A stretch of DNA of 5,543 nt from Myxococcota bacterium. GTDB taxonomy: Bacteria > Myxococcota_A > Polyangia > HGW-17. This document shows positions 4,741-5,543 of the stretch, one piece after another. The notes under the pieces are model-generated. The model was not told the origin of the DNA, searched no databases, and was given only the letters and a program-made list of their open reading frames with translations. The stretch's first letter is position 1. Every line of letters starts with the position of its first letter. The DNA lies in NCBI GenBank assembly GCA_018821745.1, contig JAHJLU010000344.1, forward strand, positions 1 to 5,543, given 5' to 3'. The position numbers were made by a program, and so were the translations under genes.

Positions 4741-5543
4741 TCACCCCTCGGGGCCAAGGTCAATAACCCAGTCTGCGGTCTTGATCACGTCAAGATTGTG
4801 CTCGATAACCACCACAGTGTTGCCCTGATCCCGCAACCGGTTGAGGACCGTGAGCAACATCCCGATGTCCTGAAAATGGAGGCCGGTGGTGGGTTCATCG
4901 AGAATATAGAGGGTGCGCCCCGTATCACGCTTGGACAACTCACGGGCAAGCTTGATACGCTGCGCCTCTCCCCCGGAGAGTGTCACCGCGGACTGGCCCA
5001 GGGTGATATACCCAAGCCCCACCTGGATCAGGGTGTCGAGAACTCCGCAAATCCTCGGCTGTGCGCTGAAAAGTTCACGGGCCTTGTGCACCGGGAGATC
5101 AAGCACCTGCGCAATGGAATGCCCTCGATACAGCACCTCCAGGGTCGCGTCGTTGAACCGCCGCCCATGGCAGGTCTCACAGGGAACATACACATCAGCC
5201 AAAAAGTGCATCTCCACTTTAATGAACCCGTCACCGTGACAGGCTTCACAACGCCCGCCCCTGACGTTGAAGGAAAATCGGCCCTTGGAATACCCGCGAG
5301 TCCGGGAGTCGGGCAGCTGGGCGTAAAAATCACGGATGGAATCAAAAACCTTTGTGTAAGTGGCGGGGTTGCTGCGCGGCGTCCTCCCGATGGGGCTCTG
5401 GTCAATGTTTATCACCTTGTCGATATGCTCCAGCCCTTCAATCCCTGCGTGGTCCCCCACCGGCAGCGTCGCATGGTAGAGCCTGCGCGCCAGCGCCGGG
5501 TAGAGAATCTGATTCACCAGGGTCGACTTCCCTGCTCCAGAAA
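4741..5543 (-). CDS. uvrA: Excinuclease ABC subunit A (UvrA), C-terminal part, premature TGA
   Basis: UvrA is the ATP-dependent damage-recognition subunit of nucleotide excision repair; it loads UvrB on damaged DNA. The gene enters from the right edge at the second Walker A, SGAGKSTLVN (visible residues 1-10). The family block IDQSPIGRTPRSNPATYT follows. Then come a zinc module of two CxxC pairs (CEAC 98-101, CETC 121-124, 19 residues apart), the ABC signature LSGGEAQ (188-194), Walker B LYILDEP (211-217) and the switch histidine in VIEHNLDVIKTADW (H248). All ATPase motifs of the second cassette are present; the first cassette lies outside the window. The frame stops at TGA 4741-4743 directly after DLGPEG, where the family continues with Gly. 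The missing tail is encoded in the same frame just downstream. About 266 of roughly 940 residues are visible. Identification is secure; whether full-length protein is made is not. Confidence 0.95.
   Translation of the reverse strand, partial: SGAGKSTLVNQILYPALARRLYHATLPVGDHAGIEGLEHIDKVINIDQSPIGRTPRSNPATYTKVFDSIRDFYAQLPDSRTRGYSKGRFSFNVRGGRCEACHGDGFIKVEMHFLADVYVPCETCHGRRFNDATLEVLYRGHSIAQVLDLPVHKARELFSAQPRICGVLDTLIQVGLGYITLGQSAVTLSGGEAQRIKLARELSKRDTGRTLYILDEPTTGLHFQDIGMLLTVLNRLRDQGNTVVVIEHNLDVIKTADWVIDLGPEG

Noticed and set aside
4741..4743. Genome-wide reassignment of TGA to glycine, or selenocysteine insertion
   Set aside because: The other genes here also end at TGA in the expected place, including the uvrA tail itself. 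A selenocysteine at a glycine turn outside any redox site has no rationale, and I saw no convincing stem just after the codon.
3603..4763. 386-codon leftward frame opposite the TPR-like gene
   Set aside because: It starts inside uvrA in another frame, lies antisense to a protein with clear TPR-like helices, and its product has no recognisable domain or sensible composition. It is a shadow of GC-rich coding DNA.

Overview
The window comes from a Gram-negative bacterium with moderately GC-rich coding DNA. Two lipoproteins with clean lipoboxes and a UvrA of ordinary proteobacterial type support this. The UvrA zinc-finger region and its C-terminal wording (SYTGVYLREL) look most like deltaproteobacterial (Desulfo-/Geobacter-like) proteins to me, but that placement is tentative. 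All genes with a visible end stop at TGA. I see no phage, IS, plasmid, CRISPR, tRNA or rRNA signal.

Layout. At 1-330 there is no secure gene. One short leftward frame at the very edge could be the start of a membrane protein. From 1395 leftwards to 331 lies a 354-residue predicted outer-membrane lipoprotein of unknown function. From about 1396 to 1718 lies a divergent control region. It holds an AT-rich block with back-to-back promoter-like sequences. Rightwards of that is a leader with three perfect tandem hairpins, the last one touching the ribosome binding site of the next gene. At 1719-1970 is an 83-residue winged-helix-like protein. At 2102-3538 is a 478-residue lipoprotein with a right-handed parallel beta-helix and a choice-of-anchor Q type C-terminus. 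At 3690-4625 is a 311-residue cytoplasmic TPR-like protein. From the right edge leftwards comes the C-terminal half of uvrA (excinuclease ABC subunit A).

The strongest anomaly is in uvrA. The frame hits a TGA at 4741-4743, where the family has a conserved glycine just after DLGPEG. It then continues in the same frame for 32 codons of perfectly good UvrA tail before a second TGA at 4642-4644. This is a nonsense mutation, a sequencing error or a read-through site, not a decayed end. The second item is the multi-hairpin leader of the small winged-helix gene, a candidate cis-regulatory RNA or operator array. The genes do not form an obvious pathway. The beta-helix lipoprotein and the small putative DNA-binding protein may be a regulator/target pair, because both are preceded by inverted repeats with a 7-nt spacer, but this is inference.
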